Origin: Sphingomonas sp. OV641
Lineage (GTDB): Bacteria > Pseudomonadota > Alphaproteobacteria > Sphingomonadales > Sphingomonadaceae
Reading direction: 5' to 3'
Length of the DNA stretch: 64,000 bases
Assembly (NCBI RefSeq): GCF_900109205.1
Contig: NZ_FNZB01000003.1
Location: 372,001-436,000 of the forward strand
Of this stretch, positions 50,090 to 59,127 are shown piece after piece (the first letter of the stretch is position 1; each line of letters begins with the position of its first letter). The position numbers and the translations under genes are program-made. A model generated the notes under the pieces. The model was not told the origin of the DNA, searched no databases, and worked only from the letters and a program-made list of their open reading frames with translations.

Positions 50090-50425
50090 CGCATCGGCAG
50101 CGCGGGATGGCCCTGAGGTCCACTTGATCGTACGGCTTGGTGGCGCGTCGCTGGTGCTTGTTTTCGGGTGTTTCATCGACGGGTTCGTCTTGCTTTTCCG
50201 TACGCGATGAGAGTTGCGCGAGATCGAAAGCACAACGTCCGCTTTCCTCCCAAATGCTGCCACTTACGATCGCGTCGATGGCTCCCAAATGCGGACTGGC
50301 AGCTAACGCCCATCAGCGGACGTTCGGGGCTAACCTTAAGCTGTCCGATTGCGGCCGCTCATGGCCCCCGCGCATGCCATCGATCAGGTCGCTCTCGTGG
50401 GTGGAGCGGACGATACTTGCACGTT
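50090..50425. other. intergenic region with inverted repeat
   Basis: 336 bases between the methyltransferase remnant and the next gene. It holds the long-spaced inverted repeat listed separately; no supportable gene was seen on either strand. Confidence 0.4.
50234..50324. repeat. AACGTCCGCT / AGCGGACGTT inverted repeat
   Basis: 10-bp perfect inverted repeats at 50234-50243 and 50315-50324, with a 71-base spacer. The form resembles small intergenic elements of sphingomonads, which I know from pattern memory only. It marks the break point of the truncated methyltransferase gene. Confidence 0.5.
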
Positions 50426-51043
50426 TCAATCGGGTCTTGCATCGGGATAAAATCGATCTTTGTTGAGCCTTTTGCCCAAGTGAAGTTCCTTCAGGGTGTA
50501 AGCGGGAAGTGGTGGTATTCGCATCTTAATGTGGCCAACATACAGGTAATGTCGAGCCGCATCGTTGAGAGCACCCCAAGCGGCATACATTTGATGGTTA
50601 TTCCAGTTTATGTCATCAACCAGCTTGACCGGGTTGTCGCTCTTCAGCTTGTGCCTTATACGGTGAACCTGATTGATAATCGCTTCCGCATGTTCGTTCA
50701 TTTTCGCTGCAGGCAAGACAACATCATCACCGAATAGCCAAGCGATTTCGTGTATCCGGGCGGAACGCGCTCGACTACGGGAATGTTCTGCTCGAACGTT
50801 TATTGATGGGTGAGCGCTATCATCCTCGTCCAGCTTTTCTCGGACTGATTCATCTAGCTCGTGCGTGAAGTCATGCAGTGCTCTGAACCGCTTATCGTGT
50901 AAGTCGGAGAATAGCTTGCGTTCTGCCGTACGGGCTTGCCGTAACTGGAACCAGATCGTGAACGCGCCGACTACCAGCACGACAAGCGCTTGGATCAAGG
51001 GGCCGAGGATCGGCTTGATCTCCGCCCATAACGCGGTAATCAT
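50426..51043 (-). CDS. membrane-anchored hypothetical protein
   Basis: 205 residues from the ATG at 51043, preceded by GAGGGGCAAGG. One N-terminal hydrophobic helix (about 12-33: PLIQALVVLVVGAFTIWF) followed by a charged, largely helical cytoplasmic part. No family is recognised. It is divergent from the DUF4145 gene, with only 55 bases between. Confidence 0.65.
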   Translation of the reverse strand: MITALWAEIKPILGPLIQALVVLVVGAFTIWFQLRQARTAERKLFSDLHDKRFRALHDFTHELDESVREKLDEDDSAHPSINVRAEHSRSRARSARIHEIAWLFGDDVVLPAAKMNEHAEAIINQVHRIRHKLKSDNPVKLVDDINWNNHQMYAAWGALNDAARHYLYVGHIKMRIPPLPAYTLKELHLGKRLNKDRFYPDARPD

Positions 51044-51098
51044 CCTTGCCCCTCTTTCGCTCATGCAGGTATCTAGAAAGAACTATGGGGGAGGTCGC

Positions 51099-51860
51099 AT
51101 GTTCAGCAAGTTCGAGCGTATCACCGATCTAGACGAGCGAAAGCTACTTCAGTGCAACGACTGTAAGCGGGAAACCATCCACACGCTGGAGGCGCGTTGT
51201 CGCGGGGTGTGGGATTTCAAACACCCCATGGGTGACGTGGATGGCGGAACGGAGTTTTCGCTATTCAGGTGCGGGGCGTGTGACGCGGTCTGCTTGGAAA
51301 CAGATAGCTGGAATAGCGAGAGCTTCGATCACGACGACGAAGGAAATATGTATGCGGTGCATGAGGTCGCGCAGTTCCCTCCGCCTTCATCAGCGGACTT
51401 CTCGTTTGACACTTCCCACGTTCCACCGCCGCTCACCGAACTGATCGACGAAATGATGTATAGTATGGCTGGCGGCAAGCTAAACCTGTCAACCATCGGA
51501 TTGAGGTTGGTCATTGAGTTCATCGTCAACCACACGAGGTGCAGTGGGCGAAATCTCTATGAGAAGATAGAAGATCTTTGCGTTCGGAATAGCGTTGATG
51601 CCGATCAGAAGGCGCTGCTGCATACAATTCGAGATAAGGGTAATGCGGGCGCGCACCAGGGCGTACCAATGACCAAGCAAGAGATGGTTGCTGGAATGAG
51701 CATCGTCGCTTTGCTACTTGAGAAAATTTACAACGGGCCGGCGAGGCAAGCCGACGCAATCAAGAAGGCGCAGCAGGCTTTCCAGAAGGAAACGCCAAGG
51801 CAAAGGCTGTTTGGACACCATGACAAGAAATCCGAGAGGCTGGATGGTTTGGCGGAGTAG
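51099..51860 (+). CDS. DUF4145 domain protein
   Basis: 253 residues from the ATG at 51099, preceded by GGGGGAGG. A zinc-ribbon-like N-terminus (CNDCKRE, FRCGACDAVC) is followed by a helical region with LNLSTIGLRLVIEFIV and KGNAGAHQGVPM, which is the DUF4145 core. DUF4145 proteins occur in many accessory and defence contexts, often with nucleases; their activity is unknown. Confidence 0.75.
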   Translation: MFSKFERITDLDERKLLQCNDCKRETIHTLEARCRGVWDFKHPMGDVDGGTEFSLFRCGACDAVCLETDSWNSESFDHDDEGNMYAVHEVAQFPPPSSADFSFDTSHVPPPLTELIDEMMYSMAGGKLNLSTIGLRLVIEFIVNHTRCSGRNLYEKIEDLCVRNSVDADQKALLHTIRDKGNAGAHQGVPMTKQEMVAGMSIVALLLEKIYNGPARQADAIKKAQQAFQKETPRQRLFGHHDKKSERLDGLAE

Positions 51861-51931
51861 CAATAGTCCTGCTGCCCCCGTCGCGAGCGGGCATACGCGC
51901 CCCAACCGTCGACCGCGTCTTCCATCCCGAG

Positions 51932-52168
51932 ATGGAGGGCGTGCTGCTCGACGGCTCGAAGCGCGTGATACCGCGGCTGAGGGGATTAAGCGGGGCGTCC
52001 CTGTGGGCATATGTCGAGCCGGCGGGGATCTGGTCGCCACAGACCGCTCTGAAGGTCGTCGCCGTCCAGAACAGTGCGAAGGACGGTGAGTGGATCCGCT
52101 GTGCCGATTGGAAAGTGGTGCGCGAAATATTCAATCAGCCGAGCCTTGGATTGATCGGTCCACCGTGA
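51932..52168 (+). pseudogene. fragment, possibly serine-peptidase-like
   Basis: 78 codons, with the frame open further upstream to about 51860. RLRGLSGASLWAYVEP recalls the Ser-containing GxSG loop of trypsin-like peptidases, but His and Asp are absent. No good RBS. It probably is a degraded C-terminus. Confidence 0.35.
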
Positions 52169-52187
52169 GGTTTTAGAGAGATGGATC

Positions 52188-52874
52188 TTGGAGCAATTCA
52201 ACGAAAGTGCGCTATTCGAGCTATACGATGCCGTATCGGCGGAGGGCGGCGTCAGTCTGATCGAGTTGCGTAGAATGCTGGACGATTTCAGCAATCGACC
52301 GCGTTCTTCGGATGATGTCCAGGCATATCGCGAGGGCCGCAAGCCGTGGAAAAAGCTGCACGACGAGATCGTGCCCGTCGAGCGCTTCCTTTCGGTCGCC
52401 TGTTCCGACCAGACGATCGTGCGTTTCCCTTTGAACGACCAGCCTCCTGACGCCTGGGTGACCGTCGGTGGCGGACCTGCAGTCGGGATTGAGGTGACCG
52501 GAGCGCTGGCTCGTTCATCCGTCGAAATCGCCAAGGGGCTGGCGGACGGAGGGGCCGCGCCCGGGTTCATCGGCCTGCAGGACGACGCGAAGCAGAGCGC
52601 CTTTGACGCGGCGCGTTCACGCAAGCGGATCACGCATTCCCGCAAGGGCATCGAGGACAGCATCGACCGATCCATAACCGATCGGCTAGAGGCGAAGGAC
52701 AAGGAGAAGTTCTCTGGTCAGATCTTGCTGATCACGGCGCCGATCGGGTCGTCGCCGGGGCGCGATCTCTCCGAGATGGCGGCCAGGTTCAAGGAGAGGG
52801 CGGCCTTGCTTCCGTTCGCGCAGGTGTTCGTAATCGATGGCGGGATTGGAAAGTCGTTGGTGCAGGTCAAGTAG
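52188..52874 (+). CDS. unrecognised protein, possible PD-(D/E)XK-like
   Basis: 228 residues from a TTG; the RBS is GAGAG about 8 bases upstream. PPDAWVTVGGGPAVGIEVTGA has the spacing of a PD-(D/E)XK nuclease site but ends E-V-T instead of E-x-K. The C-terminal half is charged and helical, with QILLITAPIGSS as a core strand. Only 15 bases separate it from the next gene, which it probably works with. Confidence 0.6.
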   Translation: MEQFNESALFELYDAVSAEGGVSLIELRRMLDDFSNRPRSSDDVQAYREGRKPWKKLHDEIVPVERFLSVACSDQTIVRFPLNDQPPDAWVTVGGGPAVGIEVTGALARSSVEIAKGLADGGAAPGFIGLQDDAKQSAFDAARSRKRITHSRKGIEDSIDRSITDRLEAKDKEKFSGQILLITAPIGSSPGRDLSEMAARFKERAALLPFAQVFVIDGGIGKSLVQVK

Positions 52875-52889
52875 CTGGAGGTGTCTCGA

Positions 52890-53804
52890 GTGGCGACGGT
52901 GCCAGAATGGAGGAGCTTCGCGACGTCGGCGGTTCCGGGGGTCGACGACTGCTGGGAGGAGTTCACTGGGGTCTGGCACTACACGCACATGATGCCTGCG
53001 CTCCGCATCGCGGAAGACCGTCAGATCTCCGGACGGCTCATCTACGACGGCAAGCTGCTCGCTACCCGCACCGAGGTGGCCTACCTCTCACCCAAGCAAT
53101 GGGGCGGCGGCAGCATCTACGGCAGCTTCTGCTTCGAGGCGTCGTGGCCGGAGATCCATGGACCCCGCAAGCTCTATTGGGTCGAGGAGAACCGGTCTTA
53201 CCAGAACCCGATCGCCCGCTTCTTGCTGTCGTGGAATGACGTGACGCGCCTGCCGGTGACGCCCTACGATCCGACGACCGATGACGGGCCGCTGCGGCTT
53301 GTCGGTGACAAGTGGTATTGGCTGAAAACCAGCGTGCCGGAGATCGTCATCGATGACCCGGTCCCGTTCAGCGCCCTGAGGCGGCTCACATTCGAGTCCC
53401 ACCGGCAGGGATACTGCCACCACACAAAGAGCCGTTCATGTTCGGAAATGGATGCCGCGAAGCGGATGGACGTCCAGACGTCCTTCGTCGCGCGCCTCGT
53501 CGGGGGTGGTGCGATCGGGCTGCAGGATCTGATGGTCGACGGCGACGACTTCGCCTGGGGCGTCAGAAGCGGGTTCACTAACCTTTGGCTACGGCTGTTT
53601 AAAGGCCACAGCTGGGATGGTCCGATTGCGGATGACGTGGGAGCGGCAGACTTGATCGCCGGCGCATGCCTAACCTACCATGCCGGTGACGTGGGTCGGG
53701 CGAAGCGCCTCATGGCGCTGATCGACACTGAGGAGCGTGCAGAGCGCATATTCCGTGACATGATCAGAGAGCAGTTCGACTTTCCCACCTTCGATTGGGA
53801 CTAA
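52890..53804 (+). CDS. unrecognised protein, downstream partner
   Basis: 304 residues from the GTG at 52890, which follows GGAGG by 8 bases; a GTG at 52881 is possible. GVWHYTHMMPALRIAED, then AYLSPKQWGGGSIYGSFCFEA and PRKLYWVEENRSYQNP are striking blocks. H-Y-T-H followed by Y..SP..W recalls ADP-ribosyltransferase-like folds, but this is weak. No signal peptide or membrane segment. Two-gene unit with the preceding gene. Confidence 0.6.
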   Translation: MATVPEWRSFATSAVPGVDDCWEEFTGVWHYTHMMPALRIAEDRQISGRLIYDGKLLATRTEVAYLSPKQWGGGSIYGSFCFEASWPEIHGPRKLYWVEENRSYQNPIARFLLSWNDVTRLPVTPYDPTTDDGPLRLVGDKWYWLKTSVPEIVIDDPVPFSALRRLTFESHRQGYCHHTKSRSCSEMDAAKRMDVQTSFVARLVGGGAIGLQDLMVDGDDFAWGVRSGFTNLWLRLFKGHSWDGPIADDVGAADLIAGACLTYHAGDVGRAKRLMALIDTEERAERIFRDMIREQFDFPTFDWD

Positions 53805-53810
53805 AGCCGC

Positions 53811-54428
53811 TCAGTTCAGTTCGCTGCAAAGTGCCGCGACGGCGGCATCGACGGGTGCCGCCAAGTTCTGCGCCAGTTCCTCTATCTTCTCGCGGGCGAT
53901 CGCTAGCACCGCGCCGGTCACATGGTTGCCGCGCACGATGTTCTCCTCGTTGGTGATCCGCGGACGGACCACCGTGTAGACGGCCTCGATTTCGGCAAGG
54001 GCGTTCCACAGGTTGTAGCTTCGGACGCGGTATCCTTGACGGGCGTGAGAGAGCGTGTCGAGGCCGGTGCGCACGGCCTCGTAGTGCACCTGTGTCTCGT
54101 GAATGCGCCGTTCGAGATCCCATTCGGCATCCAGCGGTTCTGAGGCGGCGGGCAGGGCGGTCTGCAACATCGACAGCGCCTCACGGATCAGTCGCTGCTC
54201 CTCTCGGCGCTCTGCGTCCCGCTTCCTCTGCTCCAACCATAGCGTGGCTGTCACAGTCAGAAACACGCCGACTATCGCAGCTACTGCCTGCAGCCAGTCT
54301 CCAGCGGATATGCCGACCAGACCGGCCCACAGGGCAGGCCGGGACAAAACAATCGCCGCCAGCACACCGCCGATCAATCCTGCCGCCACGCAGGCCGCAA
54401 CTTGGAACCAGTTGATTTTCTTCATCAC
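53811..54428 (-). CDS. membrane-anchored hypothetical protein with helical tail
   Basis: 205 residues. Two hydrophobic helices (about 8-30 and 44-64) precede a charged helical region with LEQRKRDAERREEQRLIREAL, then a helical C-terminus. The layout resembles that of the protein at 50426-51043 (short membrane anchor, cytoplasmic helical part) but no sequence similarity is obvious. Converges on the preceding gene, with stops six bases apart. Confidence 0.6.
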   Translation of the reverse strand: MMKKINWFQVAACVAAGLIGGVLAAIVLSRPALWAGLVGISAGDWLQAVAAIVGVFLTVTATLWLEQRKRDAERREEQRLIREALSMLQTALPAASEPLDAEWDLERRIHETQVHYEAVRTGLDTLSHARQGYRVRSYNLWNALAEIEAVYTVVRPRITNEENIVRGNHVTGAVLAIAREKIEELAQNLAAPVDAAVAALCSELN

Positions 54429-54719
54429 ACATTATTTCGCGCGTCGGGCGCGGCTACAAGGCCGGTCGTCGCGGATCTGTCTAGCGGCGCAAAAGTCCCG
54501 CTTTGCTGCCCGCCACGTAGCAAGCCCTCCGCCGATGTATTTTGGATCGGCAGCCTATTTATGTCCGCTTCAGCTGCCTGCCGTATGGAAACCAGTCGGT
54601 CGGCTGACGGCCCATCGCCCGCCGGACAGCTACTGGCCGAGCTAGCCGGTCGGCAATGCGCCCTAATCTCGGCCGTTCAGCTTGGGCCTGCGCGTACCTA
54701 AAAGCTGCCGTTCATATTC
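54429..54719. other. intergenic, element remnant
   Basis: About 290 bases with no supportable gene or RNA; probably degenerate element DNA, since it leads into the integrase remnant. Confidence 0.4.
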
Positions 54720-55040
54720 TTGCTGGAGCGGCGGCTCGAACAGCCGACTCGGGCGCAAAGCCGACCAACTGGTTCGGCGACGGGGGTCGGTCTGACGCGA
54801 AGTAAATATGGGACGCACTCGCTCCGCCGTACGAAGGCATCGATCATCTGTAGGGCAACTGGTAACCTGCGTGCCTTCCAGATCCTGCTCGGCCATAGCA
54901 AGATCGAGAATACGGTCCGCTATCTCGGGATCGATGTGGAAGACGCACTTGCCCTTGCCGAGAACACTGAGATTGGACCTGTTGGCTCCTCGCGCCGGCG
55001 AGGGGCCGACCTCACGGCGCACGGGACTTAGCTGCCGTTC
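54703..55040. repeat. direct repeat AGCTGCCGTTC flanking the integrase remnant
   Basis: Perfect 11-bp copies at 54703-54713 and 55030-55040, in direct orientation. It could be a target-site duplication or chance. Confidence 0.35.
54720..55031 (+). pseudogene. tyrosine recombinase/integrase, C-terminal remnant
   Basis: KYGTHSLRRTKASIICR and LLGHSKIENTVRYLGIDVEDAL are the catalytic C-terminus of a phage-type tyrosine integrase: HxLR (box II), LGH, and the nucleophile Tyr in TVRYLG. The first catalytic Arg domain is missing, and the sequence before KYGTH looks frame-shifted. A short tail follows the Tyr. Likely remains of the element's integrase. Confidence 0.8.
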
Positions 55041-55363
55041 TTAAAATTGGTAGCAAACGTCAACTTTGATATAGCCAGACATTCAGGGCATTTGCTCAGC
55101 GACGCACATGCGAGTGAGATCTGGTCCATTGTCGAATAGTCGCCAACGCAATCGGATAGGACAGCTCCAAGCCAGTCGATAATCAAGCAAGATGGCGTAT
55201 TGACGTCAGTTCGGATCGATTCGGCAACGCGCCATGAAAGTTTGACTCGACATCCCAAGCGCAATGGATGATCCTACCAAAATGAGTCGCCTGTTTGGGA
55301 TTGGGCGAAGTCTTTAGCGTTATGGCGTTTGCGGCCTGCGACCCTTAAAAGGGGAGACGATCG
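55041..55363. other. intergenic region before the peroxidase gene
   Basis: About 320 bases, less GC-rich than its surroundings. It must hold the peroxidase promoter. A 78-codon minus-strand frame (55028-55264) lacks support. Confidence 0.4.
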
Positions 55364-57115
55364 ATGCTGTTCACGCTCGGACATGGTCAACACGTGTTGA
55401 TTGACACCGGCGCTGCGCCGCCGGGCGCCACCGGGACCGCCCCGAACGATGTCGTACCGCTGGATTCCGTGCTTGAGGCCGAGATCGGCGATACCCGATC
55501 CCGCCTAGTCCCGGCGGCGGTCGGGGGCGGCTCGTTCGCCTTCTACTTTGCTGACGCCCCGGCGTTGCCCGAGGACCCCACGCTCCCGGATCGGCTCGAC
55601 GATGTTGCGGAAGCAATGGTCGAGGCTGCGAGTGATCCTGAGGCGCAGAATTCGACAATCCCGCCGATCTTCACCTATTTCGGGCAATTCGTGGACCACG
55701 ACATCACCGCGAACACTGACCGCGAGAGCGTGCTATCCCAGATTGACGGCGTGATCATCCCAGTGGACCGGTCCGACGTTGTCGCGGGACTGTTCAACCT
55801 GCGCGACGGATCTCTCCAGCTCGACAGCATCTACGGCGACACCGTGGGACAGGGCCCGTTCGCTACGAAGCTTGCTGGCCTGATGCGGCATCCGACGAGC
55901 AAGGCGAAGATGCGACTGGCAATACCCGTCGACACGCCCGGCCAAGTGCCGCCCTTTCCGAAGGGACCGGACGATAATGCGGCCGACCTGCTGCGTCTCG
56001 GCTTCCTGATAGGCCGGGGCGATGTCAAGCAGGCGGACCTCGACGCCCTTCCGGCCGATCTGAGGGAGACGTTCGTAAACCCGGATGGAACGCCCAATTT
56101 GGAACGGGCGATCATCGGCGACGCGCGCAACGACGAGAACCTGCTCGTCGCCCAGCTACACATGTCGATGCTGCGGTTTCACAACAAACTTGTCGACGCC
56201 ACCGGCAGCTTCGATGGCGCCCGCCGCCTGATGCGGTGGCATTACCAGTGGCTGCTCGTGAACCAATATCTGCGGACGATCTGCGACACGGCAGTGGTCG
56301 ACGACGTGGTGGCCCGCGAGGCGCCGCTCTACGGCGAATTCTTCGCTGCCCACGGGACTGCAGGCTCCGCCCAGATGCCGCTCCCGCTCGAGTTCTCGGT
56401 CGCTGCATTCCGCTTCGGCCATTCGATGATTCGCAGCGCCTACGACCACAACCGTTTCTTCGGCGAGGCCGTTCCAGGCGACCAGAACCTCCTGCCCGAG
56501 GCGTCATTCGAACTGCTTTTCGCCTTCACGGGCAATGGCAAGATGAACAATCAAGCTCCCAGGCTTCCGCGCAACTGGGTGATCGAATGGGACCGATTCG
56601 TACGGACCGATCCGACCAAGCCGATGCACGCGGCGCGCAGGATCGACACCCACCTCGCACCGCCGCTCGCCGACATGAATAACGAGCCGACTGGCGTCTT
56701 CAAGCACCTCGCCAAGCGCAACCTCAGGCGCGGCTACAGACTCTCCATCCCGACGGCGCAGGCCTGTATCGCGTCGCTCGCGGCCGGCACGCACCCAGGC
56801 CTGACGCCGCTCAGCCGGACCGAACTCACGTCCGGCGATGCAGGCGCGGCGCTCGACGCGGCCGGCCTCGCCGACGCCACGCCGCTGTGGTTCTACGTGC
56901 TCAAGGAGGCCGAAGTCCGCGCGAACGGCCAGCATCTCGGTCCACTCGGCAGCGTCCTGGTGGCAGAGACGCTCGTCGGCCTCGTGGCGAACGATCCGAC
57001 GTCCTTCTGGAGGGGCGGTGCCGGTGGTAGCCGCTGGTCGCCCGACGCCGCTGGCCTCGCCGGTGGGCCCATCGACTCGCTAGAGGCCATGCTGCGCTTC
57101 GCGGGCATGCTCTAG
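55364..57115 (+). CDS. animal-type haem peroxidase
   Basis: 583 residues from an ATG with AGGGGAGA 5 bases upstream. YFGQFVDHDIT (distal His112) and DARNDENLLVAQLHMSMLR are followed by AAFRFGHSMIRSAYDHN (proximal His353), the order seen in the animal haem peroxidase family (myeloperoxidase/peroxidasin-like). It could oxidise halides or small phenols with H2O2. There is no N-terminal signal peptide, unlike most secreted members. 27 bases before the M4 peptidase gene. Confidence 0.9.
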   Translation: MLFTLGHGQHVLIDTGAAPPGATGTAPNDVVPLDSVLEAEIGDTRSRLVPAAVGGGSFAFYFADAPALPEDPTLPDRLDDVAEAMVEAASDPEAQNSTIPPIFTYFGQFVDHDITANTDRESVLSQIDGVIIPVDRSDVVAGLFNLRDGSLQLDSIYGDTVGQGPFATKLAGLMRHPTSKAKMRLAIPVDTPGQVPPFPKGPDDNAADLLRLGFLIGRGDVKQADLDALPADLRETFVNPDGTPNLERAIIGDARNDENLLVAQLHMSMLRFHNKLVDATGSFDGARRLMRWHYQWLLVNQYLRTICDTAVVDDVVAREAPLYGEFFAAHGTAGSAQMPLPLEFSVAAFRFGHSMIRSAYDHNRFFGEAVPGDQNLLPEASFELLFAFTGNGKMNNQAPRLPRNWVIEWDRFVRTDPTKPMHAARRIDTHLAPPLADMNNEPTGVFKHLAKRNLRRGYRLSIPTAQACIASLAAGTHPGLTPLSRTELTSGDAGAALDAAGLADATPLWFYVLKEAEVRANGQHLGPLGSVLVAETLVGLVANDPTSFWRGGAGGSRWSPDAAGLAGGPIDSLEAMLRFAGML

Positions 57116-57142
57116 GCGCAGTCCTTCGAAAGGGACCACGAC

Positions 57143-58909
57143 ATGCCGAAGTTCCGCAGCATTAACGTCAACGGCGCCGCCGACCTGCTCGGCGCGTCGC
57201 AGGCGCGACTCAAAAACCTCAGCCGGTACCGGGTCGGCTTCGCACCCACGGCAGCACCTGACAACCCGATGCTGGCGCGGGTGGTCGAGCGCCAGGCGAA
57301 ATCCAACGACGAGACTGCCAGCCGCGTAATCATGCAGACCTACCTGGAGGACGCGGGCAGCGAGACGCTGCGCGAAATCACCGCGCCGGATCGACCGGAA
57401 CTAGTGCCCAATCTCCAGCTGGAGACCACCGGCCTCACGCCCGATCTCAACGCCCGCAGCATCGCCTACCAGCAGTTGGCAACGTCGATCCCGATCTTCG
57501 GCGGACGGGTGGTCGTCGACATCGACGCCGACCAGAAGTCGCTGATCGCGATCAACGGCAAGCTATCACCGCTGCCGACGGAGTCGCCGATCGCCACCAT
57601 CAGCCCGTCCGAGGCCTGGGCCAGGCTCCGCGACCGCGCAGGTATGCAAGGTGGACAGCTCGACTATGATCCACCCTCGCCGCCGGTTTTAACCTGGCAC
57701 CTCGACGAGGTGGGCGAGGCTTGGTCGCTGGTGTATCACTTCGCCTCAGTGCCGCTCGCGCCGCCGGTTGAGCCCGTTCCCGACGACCTCCCCTTTGCGA
57801 TACCCCAGCAACTCGGCTGCGCGCGGCACTCCAATCGCGCGGCCTATTACGACTATTTCGTGGACGCGGCGGACGGGCAGGTCAGGTTTTACTTTGCCAG
57901 CGCCGCCACGCTCGACGTTCCAGCGCCGATGAAGGGACTGGACTGCGACAACAAGTCCCGAGACTTTTTCGGCCTAAGCAATGCAGCCAAGTTCCTGCTG
58001 ATGGACCCGCTGCGCAACATCGCGACCTACGACTATGGCAACTCCGACCTCGATGCGGTCCCGCAGCCGCCCGTGCCGGCCCAGGCGATCGACCATCCGA
58101 CGAATGACCTCGGCAACACCAGGCCGGAAGCAGTCTCCGCCCACTACAACGCAAAGGTCGTCTACGACTTCTACAACGACGTGCTGAAGCGTGACAGCGT
58201 CGACGACAAGGGAATGCAGCTCGTCTCGATCGTCAACGTCTACTCGAGCGCCAACAATCCCCTGCCCAAGCCGCAATGGGGCAACGCCGTGTGGTGGCAG
58301 GGTAAGATGTGGTATGGGCAGGAGAACGGTGTCAGCTTCGCAAAGCACCTCGACGTGATCGCGCACGAGCTTACTCACGGCGTTACCGAGACGTCGTCGA
58401 AGCTGATCTATCGGCGGCTGTCGGGCGCGCTCAACGAGTCCTTTAGCGACATTTTCGGTATTGCGATCGCGAATTGGTGGCCGGGCGCCCCGAACGCGGT
58501 GTCCACCTGGGACTGGGAAATAGGTCCGGGGCTTGGCGCCAATGGCGGTCCGATCCGCGATTTCGCGAACCCAGCGCGCGCCGGGCAACCCGACCACATG
58601 AACCAGTATCGCGTCCTTCCCATTAGCGTCGATCAGGGCGGCGTTCACATTTACAGCGGGATCCACAACAAGGCCGTCCACCTGCTGATGACGGCGAACA
58701 CGCCGACCGGCGAGGCGGCATTTCCTATCGGCGAGTTGATGCTCCTGCTCTATCTCACGCTGACGCGTCTCACACCTACCTCGGCCTTCATCGATAGCCG
58801 CCGGACACTCGAGAACGTCGTCGGCGTTTACCACGCCTCCGACCCGTCGACGCTGACGACACGGCTGAAGGCCATCGACGACGCCTTCACTGCGGTGGGT
58901 ATCGTCTAA
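57143..58909 (+). CDS. M4 family (thermolysin-like) metallopeptidase
   Basis: 588 residues; AAAGGGA precedes the ATG. An FTP-like propeptide lies at about 95-145 (AYQQLATSIPIFGGRVVVDID). The catalytic domain has zinc-binding HELTH at 408-412 and NESFSD with the third ligand Glu432, as in thermolysin. No signal peptide at the N-terminus, a feature shared with protealysin-like M4 enzymes. It probably matures by propeptide removal and degrades proteins or processes partners of the cluster. Confidence 0.92.
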   Translation: MPKFRSINVNGAADLLGASQARLKNLSRYRVGFAPTAAPDNPMLARVVERQAKSNDETASRVIMQTYLEDAGSETLREITAPDRPELVPNLQLETTGLTPDLNARSIAYQQLATSIPIFGGRVVVDIDADQKSLIAINGKLSPLPTESPIATISPSEAWARLRDRAGMQGGQLDYDPPSPPVLTWHLDEVGEAWSLVYHFASVPLAPPVEPVPDDLPFAIPQQLGCARHSNRAAYYDYFVDAADGQVRFYFASAATLDVPAPMKGLDCDNKSRDFFGLSNAAKFLLMDPLRNIATYDYGNSDLDAVPQPPVPAQAIDHPTNDLGNTRPEAVSAHYNAKVVYDFYNDVLKRDSVDDKGMQLVSIVNVYSSANNPLPKPQWGNAVWWQGKMWYGQENGVSFAKHLDVIAHELTHGVTETSSKLIYRRLSGALNESFSDIFGIAIANWWPGAPNAVSTWDWEIGPGLGANGGPIRDFANPARAGQPDHMNQYRVLPISVDQGGVHIYSGIHNKAVHLLMTANTPTGEAAFPIGELMLLLYLTLTRLTPTSAFIDSRRTLENVVGVYHASDPSTLTTRLKAIDDAFTAVGIV

Positions 58910-59127
58910 ACGGTCCCCGCCACTGGTGGCCTTATTCGCCGTCAAAAACGAATACGCAACATCGATCGTCCACCCCATCACGTCACGACGAATTTCCTAA
59001 GGCGCCATTCATCTCAAGAAAAAACCATCGTTCATTACAGAAGAGTTCGTGCTATCGTTGTGGCATAGATTCGAGTTCTTGGATGTTCAACCTTATCGAC
59101 TGAGACGGAAAGTGGGAGGCATTCGGC

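Larger units (their letters stand above)
44677..55040. mobile_element. putative decayed integrated element next to tRNA-Ser
   Basis: Starts at the tRNA 3' end and includes primase/helicase genes, a nuclease-like protein, a methyltransferase remnant, several unknown proteins and, at the far side, a tyrosine-integrase fragment. Base use is visibly less GC-rich in parts (around 45-46 kb and 50-51.8 kb). No second copy of the tRNA 3' end was found in the window, so the right border is a guess based on the integrase remnant; the peroxidase/protease cluster beyond may belong to it. Confidence 0.5.

Noticed and set aside
55028..55264. 78-codon minus-strand frame
   Set aside because: No RBS, no family signature and Cys-rich random-looking composition.
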